A stretch of 42,406 bases of DNA from UBA3839 sp963627995 (GTDB taxonomy: Bacteria; Bacteroidota; Bacteroidia; Bacteroidales; Bacteroidaceae), in NCBI GenBank assembly GCA_963627995.1, contig CAVGCV010000021.1, positions 1-42,406 of the forward strand, read 5' to 3'. Under the pieces are notes generated by a model. The model was given only the letters and a program-made list of their open reading frames with translations. It was not told the DNA's origin and did not search any database. A program made the position numbers and the translations under genes. Positions 8,318 to 14,657 of this stretch are shown in pieces (position 1 is the first letter of the stretch; every line of letters starts with the position of its first letter).

Positions 8318-8373
8318 CCAAGTACTTGGAAATAATTTTCTAAGTACTTGAAAATAATTTTCCAAGTACTTGG
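8318..8373. repeat. Palindrome array A (three 12-bp palindromes, 22-bp period)
   Basis: CCAAGTACTTGG at 8318-8329, the degenerate CTAAGTACTTGA at 8340-8351 and CCAAGTACTTGG at 8362-8373 start exactly 22 bp apart, separated by AT-only-rich 10-bp linkers. Each copy sits inside a longer palindrome of about 20 bp (ATTTCCAAGTACTTGGAAAT). The array is an AT-rich island in GC-rich DNA between divergent padR and the methyltransferase gene. Arrays with the same geometry occur at 27451-27506 and 41625-41680. GCGCAG lies 11 bp before the first copy. Confidence 0.9.
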
Positions 8374-8528
8374 AATTCCGTCTCCTCCGCAAAGGCTCGG
8401 CAACGCCTCCGCGCGCAGGCGGAAAAATCTCCGCAAGCGCGGCGGACGCCCGCCGCGGGCAACGCCCCGCCGCCGCACAGGGCCGGGGCTTACGGAGCGC
8501 GGGGGTTCCGTGTCTCCGCTTTTTTTCC

Positions 8529-8536
8529 TACCTTTG
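8529..8536 (+). promoter_or_regulatory. -7 box TACCTTTG for the methyltransferase
   Basis: Exact TAnnTTTG match 73 nt upstream of the methyltransferase ATG. The -33 region has no clear TTTG. Confidence 0.55.
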
Positions 8537-8609
8537 CCTCGCAAACGGGACTCGCGCCGGTTTCCCGGAAAAAAGGACAGTCACCCCCCCTTGCGAAAAA
8601 GATTGAGAC

Positions 8610-9596
8610 ATGAAGCCCATGATAAAATATAGAGGTGGAAAATCGAAGGAAATACCCCGGATCATGCGGTATGTTCCCCCGTTCGACGGACGCTACGTCG
8701 AGCCGTTTTTCGGAGGGGGAGCCTTGTTCTTCCACCTGGAGCCGGGAAAAGCCATCATCAACGACATCAATCCGAGACTGATGGGCTTTTACAGAGGGGT
8801 GCGGGACGACTATCCCCGCTTGCGGAGAGAGCTTGACGAAATAGAACAGACCTACGGCCGCAACCGGGAGGCGTTCGACGCATTGAAGGCGCTGCATCCC
8901 GACGAGCGCGTCGAAGACAAGAACGAGGAGCTGTACTATCGCCTCCGGGCCATGTTCAACGAGGCGGCGAGAAAAGACTATACCGACGCGACGCTTTACT
9001 ACTACATCAACAAGACCGCGTATTCGGGAATGATACGCTATAACGCAAAGGGGGACTTCAATGTCCCCTTCGGGCGTTATGCGCACCTCAACACGAAGGC
9101 GGTGACCTTGGCGCACAGCCGGCTGTTGCAGCGCGCGGAGATTCTCAACACCGACTACAGCGAGGTGTTCAACCGGTGCAGAGGGGACGATTTCGTTTTC
9201 CTCGACCCTCCCTATGACTGCGCATTCTCCGACTATGGGAACGAGGAATACAGAGAGGGGTTCGCCGAGGCCGACCACAGAAGGCTGGCGAACGACTTTG
9301 CCAATTTGCCATGCAAGGCCCTGATGGTGATTGGGCACACCCCCATGACGGAGGCCTTGTACAAAGGCTGCATCGTGGATGAATACGAGAAGAGCTATGC
9401 CGTGAACATCCGCAACCGGTTCAAGTCGGCTGCAAGGCACATTGTTGTCGCCAACTACAAGGAGGCCCGTGACACAACAAGCATCCTTAGAAAAAGAGAT
9501 GCAAGAGCTGAAGGACCGCAAGCTGTACGACGACATCAACGACACATTCCAGCAGATACTTGTCGGGACACTCTACGATGCGCCGTTGATGCTTGA
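8610..9596 (+). CDS. D12-class (Dam-like) DNA adenine N6-methyltransferase
   Basis: 328 residues. The N-terminus KYRGGKSKEIP and the SAM-binding segment YVEPFFGGGALFF are typical of D12 (alpha-class) adenine methyltransferases, and the catalytic DPPY is at residues 199-202 (FLDPPYDC). The recognisable fold ends around NRFKSAARHIVVANY near residue 284. The last ~42 residues (from about 9471) run out of frame through the following restriction-endonuclease gene and look non-native. A GTGA at 9469-9472 would be a classic start/stop overlap, but its TGA is not in the methyltransferase frame, hinting at a small indel just upstream. The neighbouring endonuclease is truncated, so this enzyme probably acts as an orphan methylase. 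If the pair is AlwI-like the target may contain GGATC; that is inference. Confidence 0.88.
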   Translation: MKPMIKYRGGKSKEIPRIMRYVPPFDGRYVEPFFGGGALFFHLEPGKAIINDINPRLMGFYRGVRDDYPRLRRELDEIEQTYGRNREAFDALKALHPDERVEDKNEELYYRLRAMFNEAARKDYTDATLYYYINKTAYSGMIRYNAKGDFNVPFGRYAHLNTKAVTLAHSRLLQRAEILNTDYSEVFNRCRGDDFVFLDPPYDCAFSDYGNEEYREGFAEADHRRLANDFANLPCKALMVIGHTPMTEALYKGCIVDEYEKSYAVNIRNRFKSAARHIVVANYKEARDTTSILRKRDARAEGPQAVRRHQRHIPADTCRDTLRCAVDA

Positions 9597-9752
9597 GTGG
9601 AATACGTGGCGCGCCATGACCATGCTGGACGGGGGCAGGGTCAAGGCCAACCTCGCCTTTGATGATTTCGGACAGCCTCTTTCCACGGCGCCAGGCAACA
9701 TGACCGACATCGTGTGCGATTATGGGGAGCTCGGGCTGAGCGTGGAGGTGAC

Positions 9753-9783
9753 GGAAAGCCCGGACACACGCCCGGGCCTTTCC
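9753..9783 (+). terminator. Hairpin at the end of the restriction remnant
   Basis: GGAAAGCCCGG (9753-9763) pairs with CCGGGCCTTTCC (9772-9783) with one bulged base and an 8-nt loop. It starts exactly where similarity to the endonuclease ends, so it may be the original terminator joined to the gene by a deletion. There is no T-run. Confidence 0.5.
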
Positions 9784-9830
9784 CTCCACGCCCGTACGCC
9801 TGGACAGAGCGAGAAAAGAAGAGATGGACA

Positions 9831-9861
9831 TTGCTCCGTCTCAACCTTTTGCGTAACTTTG
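9831..9861 (+). promoter_or_regulatory. Promoter of the M6 protease gene
   Basis: TTG at 9831-9833 and TAACTTTG at 9854-9861 are separated by 20 nt, a good Bacteroidota -33/-7 pair. Transcription would start near 9868, about 45 nt before ATG 9913. Confidence 0.75.
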
Positions 9862-9912
9862 CAGCCGTCACAACCGGAACAGCTTGACGAACAGCAATGA
9901 CATAATGATATG

Positions 9913-11559
9913 ATGAAAGCCAGACTACTCTTTACGGCGATTCTCGCCGCCGGCATCTGCCTGGAGGCTGCGGCGACGGTGAAGCCGCGGAAAGGCGTCC
10001 GCCGCCATGCGCGGCCCGTTGCGGAACAGGCGGACGGATGGACGGCGAACGGCACGCGTCCGCTCGCTTTGGGCGAACTCACCGACGCGCCGCTCGTCTC
10101 GACCGGGTCGCCCTGCGTGCCGGTCATCCTCGTGCAGTTCAACGACCTGAAGTTCACCAGCGGGCTTCCTGCGGGCACGCAGTGCGAAACGGCGGAGCAA
10201 GTGGCCGCCGTGCAGGCGTTCTACGACAAGTACTGCAACGGGGACGGCTTCAGCGCGACATCCTATTACAAAGAAGGGGGCAGCTACGGGGCCATCCGCG
10301 AGTACTTCCGCGACCAAAGCAACGGGAAGTTCACGCCCGAGTTCGTGGTCATCGGCCCCGTGACGCTGGACAACGGCTACGCCTACTACGGGAAGAACTC
10401 GTCCACAGGAAGCGACATGAGGAGCCAGCAGTTCTATGCCGACGCCATCAAGAAAGCGCAGGAGCGGTACTCCGCCTGGGCGAAGTTCGACAACGACGGG
10501 AACGGAACGGTGGACATGGCGTTCTTCGTGTATGCAGGCCCGGGCGAGAACTCGTTCGAAGAGAACGAGGGCGATGACTACCTCTGGCCCAGCGAGTCGC
10601 CGTCGGGCGGCACCATCAACGGCGTGAAGTACGGGTGTTACGCCAAATGCAACGAGACGTTCGAGGACGCGGTGGACGGCATCGGCGTGTTCGTGCACGA
10701 ACTGAGCCACGCGATGGGGCTGCCCGACCTGTACGACTACAATTACGAGCAGTATGGGCTCGACTATTGGGACGTCATGGACTCGGGCAACTACTGCGAC
10801 GACGGAAGGACACCGTGCAACTACGGTGCCTACGAGCGCGACTTCATGGGCTGGCAGCCCCTGGTAGAGCTTGACGGGAAGACACCCTGCCACCTGAAGC
10901 TGACCCCGGTTTCGCAGAACGGACAAGGTTACAAGATTGTCAATCCCGAGAATGCGGACGAATACTACATCGTCGAGAACCGGCAGCCAGAGAACTGGGA
11001 CTTGTTCATCGGCAGCGGGACGAAGCGGACGAAGTTCCACGGAATGCTGGTGACGCACGTGGACTACAGGAAGGCGCGCTGGAACAACAACCGTGTGAAC
11101 ACGCTGTCGGGCAGCGAGCACCAGTGCCTCACGCTCATCCCTGCCGACGGGGCGGTGTATCCACGGTTTGCGGCGCAAAGCGCTGCCGACTACAACGCCT
11201 ACATGACTTCGCAGGGCGGCGACCCGTTTCCCGGCACGCAGGGGGTGACCTCGCTGGAGGGCGCGCGCGCCACGGTCTATACCTCCACGGGCGCCACGCC
11301 GGGGCTGATGAACCAGCCGCTGCGCAACATCGTGGAGAACGAGGACGGCACCATCGAGCTGGACTACTGTCCGGGCGGCGTCGCCCCTGTCCCCGCGGCC
11401 ATCGACCACCTGCCGGGCGACGAGGCGCGTGTGCCGGTTCTCTCGGTGAGCGGCGTGCGCGTGGGGACGGCCACGGTCGATGCGGAGCGCGCCGTCACAC
11501 TGCCCGCACTCCCCCCCGGCATCTACTTTGCGGGCGGAAAGAAGTTCCTGATCCGATAA
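9913..11559 (+). CDS. Secreted M6 family metalloprotease with T9SS-like tail
   Basis: 548 residues from MKARLL (ATG 9910 directly before it is an alternative). A signal peptide is followed by an M6 (immune-inhibitor-A type) zinc protease domain with HELSHAMGLPDL; His262 and His266 with the downstream Asp match HExxHxxGxxD. A met-turn-like segment YWDVMDSGNY follows. The last ~40 residues (SVSGVRV...LPPGIYFAGGKKFLIR) look like a short type IX sorting domain. The protein is probably exported by T9SS and cut by PorU, encoded about 9 kb away. It is monocistronic: its own promoter lies upstream and a terminator hairpin at 11607-11650 follows. The substrate is unknown. Confidence 0.88.
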   Translation: MKARLLFTAILAAGICLEAAATVKPRKGVRRHARPVAEQADGWTANGTRPLALGELTDAPLVSTGSPCVPVILVQFNDLKFTSGLPAGTQCETAEQVAAVQAFYDKYCNGDGFSATSYYKEGGSYGAIREYFRDQSNGKFTPEFVVIGPVTLDNGYAYYGKNSSTGSDMRSQQFYADAIKKAQERYSAWAKFDNDGNGTVDMAFFVYAGPGENSFEENEGDDYLWPSESPSGGTINGVKYGCYAKCNETFEDAVDGIGVFVHELSHAMGLPDLYDYNYEQYGLDYWDVMDSGNYCDDGRTPCNYGAYERDFMGWQPLVELDGKTPCHLKLTPVSQNGQGYKIVNPENADEYYIVENRQPENWDLFIGSGTKRTKFHGMLVTHVDYRKARWNNNRVNTLSGSEHQCLTLIPADGAVYPRFAAQSAADYNAYMTSQGGDPFPGTQGVTSLEGARATVYTSTGATPGLMNQPLRNIVENEDGTIELDYCPGGVAPVPAAIDHLPGDEARVPVLSVSGVRVGTATVDAERAVTLPALPPGIYFAGGKKFLIR

Positions 11560-11606
11560 GGCGCTGCGGCCCGCAGCCGTCGTCCCGACGGAATCTCCAA
11601 AAACGG

Positions 11607-11650
11607 CGAAATCGCAAATTTTTGCAGGAAAAATTTGCGATTTCGTTTTT
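11607..11650 (+). terminator. Rho-independent terminator of the M6 protease gene
   Basis: A perfect 17-bp stem (11607-11623 with 11629-11645), 5-nt loop GCAGG, and T5 at 11646-11650. The stem core is AT-rich, unlike the GC-rich hairpins elsewhere in the window. Confidence 0.8.
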
Positions 11651-11656
11651 ATGCGC

Positions 11657-11664
11657 TACCTTTG
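11657..11664 (+). promoter_or_regulatory. -7 box TACCTTTG for the structured RNA
   Basis: Exact TAnnTTTG match immediately after the protease terminator. It has no protein gene downstream, only a ~250-nt RNA region ending in a terminator. The -33 position overlaps the right arm and T-run of the hairpin. Confidence 0.65.
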
Positions 11665-11670
11665 CAATGC

Positions 11671-11924
11671 AAACGAAACGTGAGCGCAACGAAAGTCCAA
11701 ACTCTTAGCCGGGGTCAAGGATAGATCGGGATACTCATCAATAAAATCAGAAAAACCGAGAACGTTTCGCATGTCAATGGCGGGCCACGCCTCGTGAGAG
11801 GTAACCTTGAGTCAGTGGATTACAAAGATGTGCGGGCACTCAAATCTTATTAACTCGGAGTTTCATCACATCTCCTCCCGGCTTTTCACATAAAGGGAGG
11901 CTGCCGTCGGAGCAGCCTTTTTTT
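11671..11924 (+). ncRNA. Structured non-coding RNA, class not identified (6S-like size and setting)
   Basis: About 250 nt lie between a -7 box (11657-11664) and a strong terminator, with no protein frame of any character. Possible pairings: AAACTC 11699-11704 with GAGTTT 11858-11863; inside it TCAAGG 11715-11720 with CCTTGA 11805-11810; CGAAACGT 11674-11681 with ACGTTTCG 11762-11769, which would cross the others as a pseudoknot or be an alternative; and a small CCTC-GTGA-GAGG hairpin with a GNRA-type loop around 11790-11801. No RNase P, tmRNA or SRP signature is seen. The length, isolation and position before a tRNA would suit a 6S-type regulator RNA, but I cannot name the family. Confidence 0.6.
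11898..11924 (+). terminator. Rho-independent terminator of the structured RNA
   Basis: AGGCTGC (11898-11904) and GCAGCCT (11912-11918) form a stem with a 7-nt loop, followed by a T-run through 11924. Confidence 0.88.
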
Positions 11925-11939
11925 ACGCAAACGACCGAA

Positions 11940-12026
11940 GGAAAGTTGCCGGAGTGGTCGATCGGGCCGCACTCGAAATGCGGTGACCGGGTAACTGGTC
12001 CGGGGGTTCGAATCCCTCACTTTCCG
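11940..12026 (+). tRNA. tRNA-Ser (anticodon CGA)
   Basis: 87-nt class II tRNA. Acceptor arms GGAAAGT (11940-11946) and ACTTTCC (12019-12025) pair perfectly, with discriminator G at 12026. The anticodon stem CCGCA/TGCGG encloses loop CTCGAAA, giving CGA for UCG codons. A long variable arm (GACC...GGTC) and a TTCGAAT T-loop fit tRNA-Ser. CCA is not encoded. It comes 15 nt after the terminator of the structured RNA and has its own terminator downstream. Confidence 0.95.
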
Positions 12027-12037
12027 CACCTTGGTGT

Positions 12038-12071
12038 AGCAAGTTGGAAAACAATTTGCTGCACTTTTTTT
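12038..12071 (+). terminator. Terminator after tRNA-Ser
   Basis: AGCAAGTTG (12038-12046) pairs with CAATTTGCT (12052-12060) with one G-U pair and loop GAAAA, followed by seven T at 12065-12071. Confidence 0.8.
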
Positions 12072-12093
12072 GTCTTCAAACGTATGGTGACCC

Positions 12094-12161
12094 TTTACCG
12101 GGCAAGTCCGCGAAACCGCCGTATGCCGAATGGCATGTATGCGGCGTGGATGGCCGGTAAA
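12094..12161. repeat. Nested inverted repeat between tRNA-Ser and rplI
   Basis: Outer arms TTTACCGG (12094-12101) and CCGGTAAA (12154-12161) enclose an inner imperfect hairpin centred on TATGCC-GAAT-GGCATG (about 12122-12136) with flanking GCCG/CGGC. No gene overlaps it. Function unknown; it could be a small structured RNA or a relic of a small mobile element. Confidence 0.5.
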
Positions 12162-12170
12162 CATGAAAAT

Positions 12171-12207
12171 AGGAGGTAATGCCTTTCATGATTGGCATTT
12201 ACCTCCT
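12171..12207 (-). terminator. Terminator of the rpsF-rpsR-rplI operon
   Basis: AGGAGGTAATGCC (12171-12183) pairs with GGCATTTACCTCCT (12194-12207) with a single bulged base. On the minus strand the stem is followed by ATTTT. It lies 36 nt downstream of the rplI stop. Confidence 0.65.
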
Positions 12208-12243
12208 ACCTGATTGTGCTACGATACCGGCGTTGCCTCCGCG

Positions 12244-12747
12244 TTACTCGGCGGGCGCAGCTTCGGTTTCCGAAGCTTCCGCCGGCTGTTCCTTGGGGGT
12301 GGCAGCGGACTCCGAGATGATCTCGAATGGGATTTCAACGGCCACCTCCTTGTGCAGCTGTACCGTCGCGGTGTAGTTTCCAAGGGCCTTCACCGCCTTG
12401 AACACGATGAGCTTCGCCTCTGTCTCGAGCCCCTTCGCGCCGAGCGCCTCTGCAATCTGCGCGGCGCCGACAGAGCCGTAGATGTTCTTTCCCTCGGATA
12501 CTTTCGCCGTAATGACGAGCGATACGCCCTCGTACTTCTTGGCTGCTGCCTCTGCGTCGGCCTTGACCTTGGCAATCTTGTGGGCGCGCTGCCTCAACTC
12601 CTCGGCCAAGACCTTTAGTGCTTTCTCCGTGGCGAGCACGGCGATGCCCTGGGGCAGGAGGTAGTTGCGGCCGTAGCCGTCCTTCACAGTAACTATGTCG
12701 TCCTTGTAGCCTAAGCCCTGTACGTCTTTCTTCAATATGATCTTCAT
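12244..12747 (-). CDS. rplI: 50S ribosomal protein L9
   Basis: 167 residues. The N-terminal L9 signature is complete: MKIILKKDVQGLGYKDDIVTVKDGYGRNYLLPQ, here spanning residues 1-33. A long charged helix connects to the C-terminal rRNA-binding domain. A Bacteroidota-typical Ala/Glu-rich extension follows (ESAATPKEQPAEASETEAAP). It is last in the operon rpsF-rpsR-rplI, 19 nt after rpsR, with a terminator hairpin downstream. Confidence 0.97.
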   Translation of the reverse strand: MKIILKKDVQGLGYKDDIVTVKDGYGRNYLLPQGIAVLATEKALKVLAEELRQRAHKIAKVKADAEAAAKKYEGVSLVITAKVSEGKNIYGSVGAAQIAEALGAKGLETEAKLIVFKAVKALGNYTATVQLHKEVAVEIPFEIISESAATPKEQPAEASETEAAPAE

Positions 12748-12766
12748 CTGTCTTTCCTCCAGTTTA

Positions 12767-13042
12767 TTATTTCAACAAGTCGGTTACGAACGGAAGAAGG
12801 GCGATTTGCCGCGCGCGCTTGACCGCCTGCGCGACACGGCGCTGGTACTTCAGCGAAGTGCCCGTGATGCGGCGGGGCAGAATCTTGCCCTGCTCGTTGA
12901 GGAACTTCTTCAGGAACTCGGGGTCTTTGTAGTCGATATACTTGATTCCGCTTTTCTTGAAACGGCAATATTTCTTCTTCTTGACATCGACGGCGTTGGG
13001 GGTCAAGTAGCGAATCTCGGATGTGTTGCTTTGTGCTGCCAT
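12767..13042 (-). CDS. rpsR: 30S ribosomal protein S18
   Basis: 91 residues with the S18 core KKKYCRFKKSGIKYIDYKD, GKILPRRITGTSLKYQR and AVKRARQIALLPF. It sits between rpsF (3-nt gap) and rplI (19-nt gap), the standard bacterial order. S18 pairs with S6 on the 30S platform. Confidence 0.97.
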   Translation of the reverse strand: MAAQSNTSEIRYLTPNAVDVKKKKYCRFKKSGIKYIDYKDPEFLKKFLNEQGKILPRRITGTSLKYQRRVAQAVKRARQIALLPFVTDLLK

Positions 13043-13045
13043 GTC

Positions 13046-13384
13046 TTATGCCTCCTGCTTTTTGTTGTTGCGACGCTTCTCTGCGTACGCGGCCGCGTAC
13101 TTCTCGTTCTTCACTGTCATGAAGCGGATGATGCGCTCGTCGCGGCGAAGTTGCACTTCGAAGCTCTTGATTACTGACGGCTCTGCCTTGAACTCAACCA
13201 TGCCGTAGAAGCCGGTTGACTTTTTTTCGATGGGGTAGGCCAGCTTCTTCAGACCCCAGCTCTCCTCGCTGAACACTTCCGCGCCAGCCGACGTGAGGAG
13301 ACCCTTGATCTTCTCTACCGCTTCCTTTGTCTGGATGTCAGACAAAACGGGAGTAAGGATGAAAACGGTTTCGTACTGATTCAT
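13046..13384 (-). CDS. rpsF: 30S ribosomal protein S6
   Basis: 112 residues from MNQYETVFILTPVLSD. The S6 fold signature KLAYPIEKKSTGFYGMVEF is present, and a Lys/Arg/Asn-rich tail ends the protein. An in-frame ATG at 13537 would add 51 residues of non-S6 sequence and lies upstream of the promoter box, so 13384 is the start. First gene of the ribosomal operon. Confidence 0.96.
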   Translation of the reverse strand: MNQYETVFILTPVLSDIQTKEAVEKIKGLLTSAGAEVFSEESWGLKKLAYPIEKKSTGFYGMVEFKAEPSVIKSFEVQLRRDERIIRFMTVKNEKYAAAYAEKRRNNKKQEA

Positions 13385-13451
13385 ACGTTTGTGAATAAAT
13401 AAATGGATAATAACGATTCCGCCCTGCGCGTTTTTACTCGCAAAGCGACTG

Positions 13452-13459
13452 CAAAGGTA
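13452..13459 (-). promoter_or_regulatory. -7 box TACCTTTG for rpsF-rpsR-rplI
   Basis: On the minus strand TACCTTTG, an exact TAnnTTTG match, about 68 nt upstream of the rpsF ATG. No clear -33 TTTG is visible. Confidence 0.65.
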
Positions 13460-13652
13460 CGGAATATTTCCGAACCGCCAGCGGTCGTGCCGCGTTTTTT
13501 TCGCGGAGCCAGCCCGAAGTGCAAAAAAATACCGCAAACGTTTTACACTTTGCGCGAAAATGACTTATTTTGCAGCCGAAAGCCGCGCTGCCGGCCTTGC
13601 GCTGCGCACCGACGGCATGAAGGCCGCGAAAAACAATCAAAACACATACGAT

Positions 13653-13850
13653 ATGAATTCACTTCTGAAGTACCTTGGCGTCATCCTTGTCATACTGGGA
13701 GCAGTCGTCCTTGTGCTGGGCGCGCTTGTCCCGGCGATGTCCGAACTGCTCGACTACAACGGATACACCGCCACAGGAATGGCCCTTATTGTCGTGGGCC
13801 TGCTCGCCCACATCTTCCTGAACAAATACTTGCCCCTGACGGAGGAGTAG
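13653..13850 (+). CDS. Small two-helix membrane protein
   Basis: 65 residues from MNSLLKYLGVILVILG. Two hydrophobic helices (about residues 5-27 and 38-56) are separated by a short polar turn SELLDYNGYTATG, and the protein ends in LPLTEE. It is a single small inner-membrane protein of unknown function, conserved-looking rather than random because hydrophobic segments and codon usage are regular. A near-consensus -7 (TTATTTTG, 13563-13570) lies upstream. An in-frame ATG at 13560 would begin before that box and is rejected. A hairpin at 13905-13950 follows. Confidence 0.7.
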   Translation: MNSLLKYLGVILVILGAVVLVLGALVPAMSELLDYNGYTATGMALIVVGLLAHIFLNKYLPLTEE

Positions 13851-13904
13851 CACAGGGGAATCCCGGCACACACGCTCCCGCCCCGGAGGGCGGAGCGGAG
13901 ATTG

Positions 13905-13950
13905 GCAGCTCGCCCCGGCAGTCCCATCGCGGACAGCCGGGGCGAGCTGC
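13905..13950 (+). terminator. Perfect 15-bp GC-rich hairpin
   Basis: Arms 13905-13919 and 13936-13950 are exact reverse complements around a 16-nt loop, 54 nt after the small membrane protein. There is no T-run, so the terminator role is inferred from position. Confidence 0.5.
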
Positions 13951-13998
13951 GTTGCGAGAAAACGCGGCGGCCCGGTCGGCGGTGAGGCGGAAAGTTCG

Positions 13999-14006
13999 TA
14001 ACTTTG
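13999..14006 (+). promoter_or_regulatory. -7 box TAACTTTG for the MORN-like gene and menA
   Basis: Exact TAnnTTTG match 21 nt upstream of ATG 14028. It covers the alternative ATG at 14004, which therefore cannot be used. Confidence 0.65.
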
Positions 14007-14027
14007 CGGCTAAATTCAGTTTCCAGC

Positions 14028-14654
14028 ATGAAGAAATCCATTCTTTGCTCCATCGTCGGGCTCCTGGCGGTGGTGGCGGGCGCGCAGAACGTGCCCGTCG
14101 AGCGCCATCCGCGCATCCCTGCCGCCTGCGACGCAGTGTTCGTCGACCAGGTCAGCGCCTACGCGGGCCAGGTGCTCAAGTCCGCCTACGGCCAGTACTT
14201 CGGCCAAATCACCATCAAGGGCGACATCTACGGTTTCGGAACGTTCTTTACCGACCAGGACGGCGAGGTCTACGGGCAGTTCCGCAACGGCGACTTCATT
14301 GTCGGCATCAAGATGGGCGGCCACCTCGCCAAAGTGGGAACGGCCGACCACTACACCGCCTACGACCTCTATACGAGCGAGCCGCTCTATGTCGCCGTGA
14401 ACGGACAGCGCGTATCCCTCGGCGCGGCCAACAGGAAGGCTTGGCGCTTCGTGCAAATGAACTACCGGAACGGCGACAAGTATGTGGGGGAGGCCGTCGA
14501 TGGCCGCCGCGACGGCTACGGCATCTACTACTATGCCAACGGCGACTACACCTACGGGCGGTACAGCGACAACGCCCCCACCGGCTACGGCGCGCTCTTC
14601 AAGACCAACGGGCGCATCGTCATCCAATGCTGGGACAGCAGCGAAGCCAAGTAG
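14028..14654 (+). CDS. Secreted MORN-repeat-like protein
   Basis: 208 residues with a signal peptide (MKKSILCSIVGLLAVVAGAQ). Repeated Gly/Tyr motifs of MORN type are visible: GDIYGFGTFFTDQDGEVYGQ, NGDKYVGEAVDGRRDGYGIY and NGDYTYGRYSDNAPTGYGAL. MORN repeats often mediate membrane or protein contacts; no enzymatic domain is seen. It is the first of two genes: menA begins 3 nt after its stop, so the pair is probably an operon, though no functional link between them is evident. Confidence 0.8.
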   Translation: MKKSILCSIVGLLAVVAGAQNVPVERHPRIPAACDAVFVDQVSAYAGQVLKSAYGQYFGQITIKGDIYGFGTFFTDQDGEVYGQFRNGDFIVGIKMGGHLAKVGTADHYTAYDLYTSEPLYVAVNGQRVSLGAANRKAWRFVQMNYRNGDKYVGEAVDGRRDGYGIYYYANGDYTYGRYSDNAPTGYGALFKTNGRIVIQCWDSSEAK

Positions 14655-14657
14655 CCG

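Larger units (their letters stand above)
9469..9900 (+). pseudogene. AlwI-like type II restriction endonuclease, N-terminal remnant
   Basis: Read from GTG 9469 (or ATG 9499), the protein begins with MQELKDRKLYDDINDTFQ and continues through LLEWNTWRAM-type and STAPGNMTDIVCDY-type segments to LGLSVEVT. These resemble the N-terminal and catalytic-core start of AlwI-family endonucleases as I recall them. The resemblance stops at about 9753, where the family would continue with the catalytic core and several hundred more residues. After that the frame runs through a hairpin and the next gene's promoter to a stop at 9898-9900, so the tail is not native. The gene is therefore decapitated at its 3' end and should be inactive as a nuclease. 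It overlaps the out-of-frame tail of the methyltransferase. Confidence 0.7.

Noticed and set aside
8318..8373. CRISPR array
   Set aside because: Palindromes are 12 bp with 10-bp AT linkers that are nearly identical; there are no unique spacers and no cas genes.
9757..9900. C-terminal part of the restriction remnant as native protein
   Set aside because: It is translated from a hairpin and the M6 protease promoter, and does not resemble the nuclease family.
11946..12179. Short frame over tRNA-Ser
   Set aside because: It is the tRNA sequence read as protein.
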